Source of the DNA: Kordiimonas sediminis
GTDB taxonomy: Bacteria; Pseudomonadota; Alphaproteobacteria; Sphingomonadales; Kordiimonadaceae
DNA: 64,000 nt
NCBI RefSeq assembly: GCF_014656395.1
Contig: NZ_BNCI01000002.1
Location: 682,001-746,000, forward strand
Direction of reading: 5' to 3'
Shown here one piece after another: positions 63,965 to 64,000 of the stretch. A program made the translations under genes and the position numbers. The number at the start of each line of letters is the position of its first letter. The stretch's first letter is position 1. Under the pieces are notes generated by a model that was given only the letters and a program-made list of their open reading frames with translations, was not told where the DNA came from and made no database searches.

Positions 63965-64000
63965 ATGGGGCATGATCCACTCCTAGAGGCGCTGCAAGCT
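63965..64000 (+). CDS. Partial gene, probable farnesyl diphosphate synthase (ispA)
   Basis: Only the first 12 codons are in the window (MGHDPLLEALQA), from ATG at 63965 after AGGG. The position directly after xseB matches the common xseB-ispA arrangement. Identification rests on context. Confidence 0.6.
   Translation, partial: MGHDPLLEALQA

Overview
The window looks like chromosome from a marine-type alphaproteobacterium of moderate GC content (a little under 50% by eye). The evidence is the gene set rather than any single marker: two DUF2336 proteins, a TipN-like coiled-coil protein, the purC-purS-purQ-purL order, the zeta inhibitor of F1Fo-ATPase (DUF1476), a BolA/monothiol glutaredoxin pair, bacterial leucyl-transferase Bpt, two DctP-type TRAP transporters and a two-part HPt/PAS-kinase signalling complement. 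Kordiimonadales-like lineages fit, but this is an inference; no rRNA or tRNA gene is visible. There is no prophage, insertion sequence or CRISPR array.

Layout. 1-7.2 kb: a DUF2336 protein, a TRAP operon on the minus strand (dctP-dctQ-dctM) and a TipN-like polarity protein. 7.4-13.7 kb: a small winged-helix-like protein, an HPt protein, a divergent HxlR regulator/old-yellow-enzyme pair, a second TRAP operon whose binding protein carries a Tat-type lipoprotein signal, and bpt. 13.7-19.1 kb (minus): an SLC13/RCK permease, motB and a penicillin-acylase-type hydrolase. 19.2-23.2 kb (plus): a beta-hydroxyacid dehydrogenase, a sulfotransferase-like protein, rpsD, then an AT-richer run of three small genes of unknown function. 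23.3-31.4 kb: a PAS histidine kinase, a TPP riboswitch with thiC, an exported methyltransferase, a Tas-like aldo-keto reductase, grxD, bolA, an alpha/beta hydrolase and a DUF1330 protein. 31.4-36 kb: purC-purS-purQ-purL and the ATPase zeta inhibitor.

36-42 kb holds the most interesting pair: a polyproline-tethered lipoprotein whose C-terminus resembles TbpB-like barrel lipoproteins, divergent from a Slam-type outer-membrane translocon (TPR plus DUF560 barrel). It is followed by hemN with an FNR-like site and a lipoprotein amidohydrolase. 42-47.6 kb: an AsnC-type ligand-binding protein and a BetI/TetR regulator divergent from an overlapping operon of two CrtI-like flavoproteins and a GcvT-like folate protein, probably an uncharacterised catabolic pathway. 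47.7-50.2 kb: a partner-switching cassette (STAS, receiver-SpoIIE phosphatase, receiver-like HATPase). 50.2-55.3 kb: a conserved hypothetical protein, a LysR regulator, a TPR protein, mnmC and a gamma carbonic anhydrase-like protein.

55.3-64 kb: the second DUF2336 protein, an FNR-type regulator with four candidate iron-sulfur cysteines, then a 350-bp gap containing a near-perfect sigma-54 promoter, an upstream dyad and an orphan terminator, together predicting a sigma-54-dependent small RNA. After it come a PlsC-like acyltransferase, a GlcD-type flavoprotein, a Sua5/TsaC protein, an acyl-CoA dehydrogenase coupled to an MBL-fold hydrolase, xseB and the first codons of a probable ispA.
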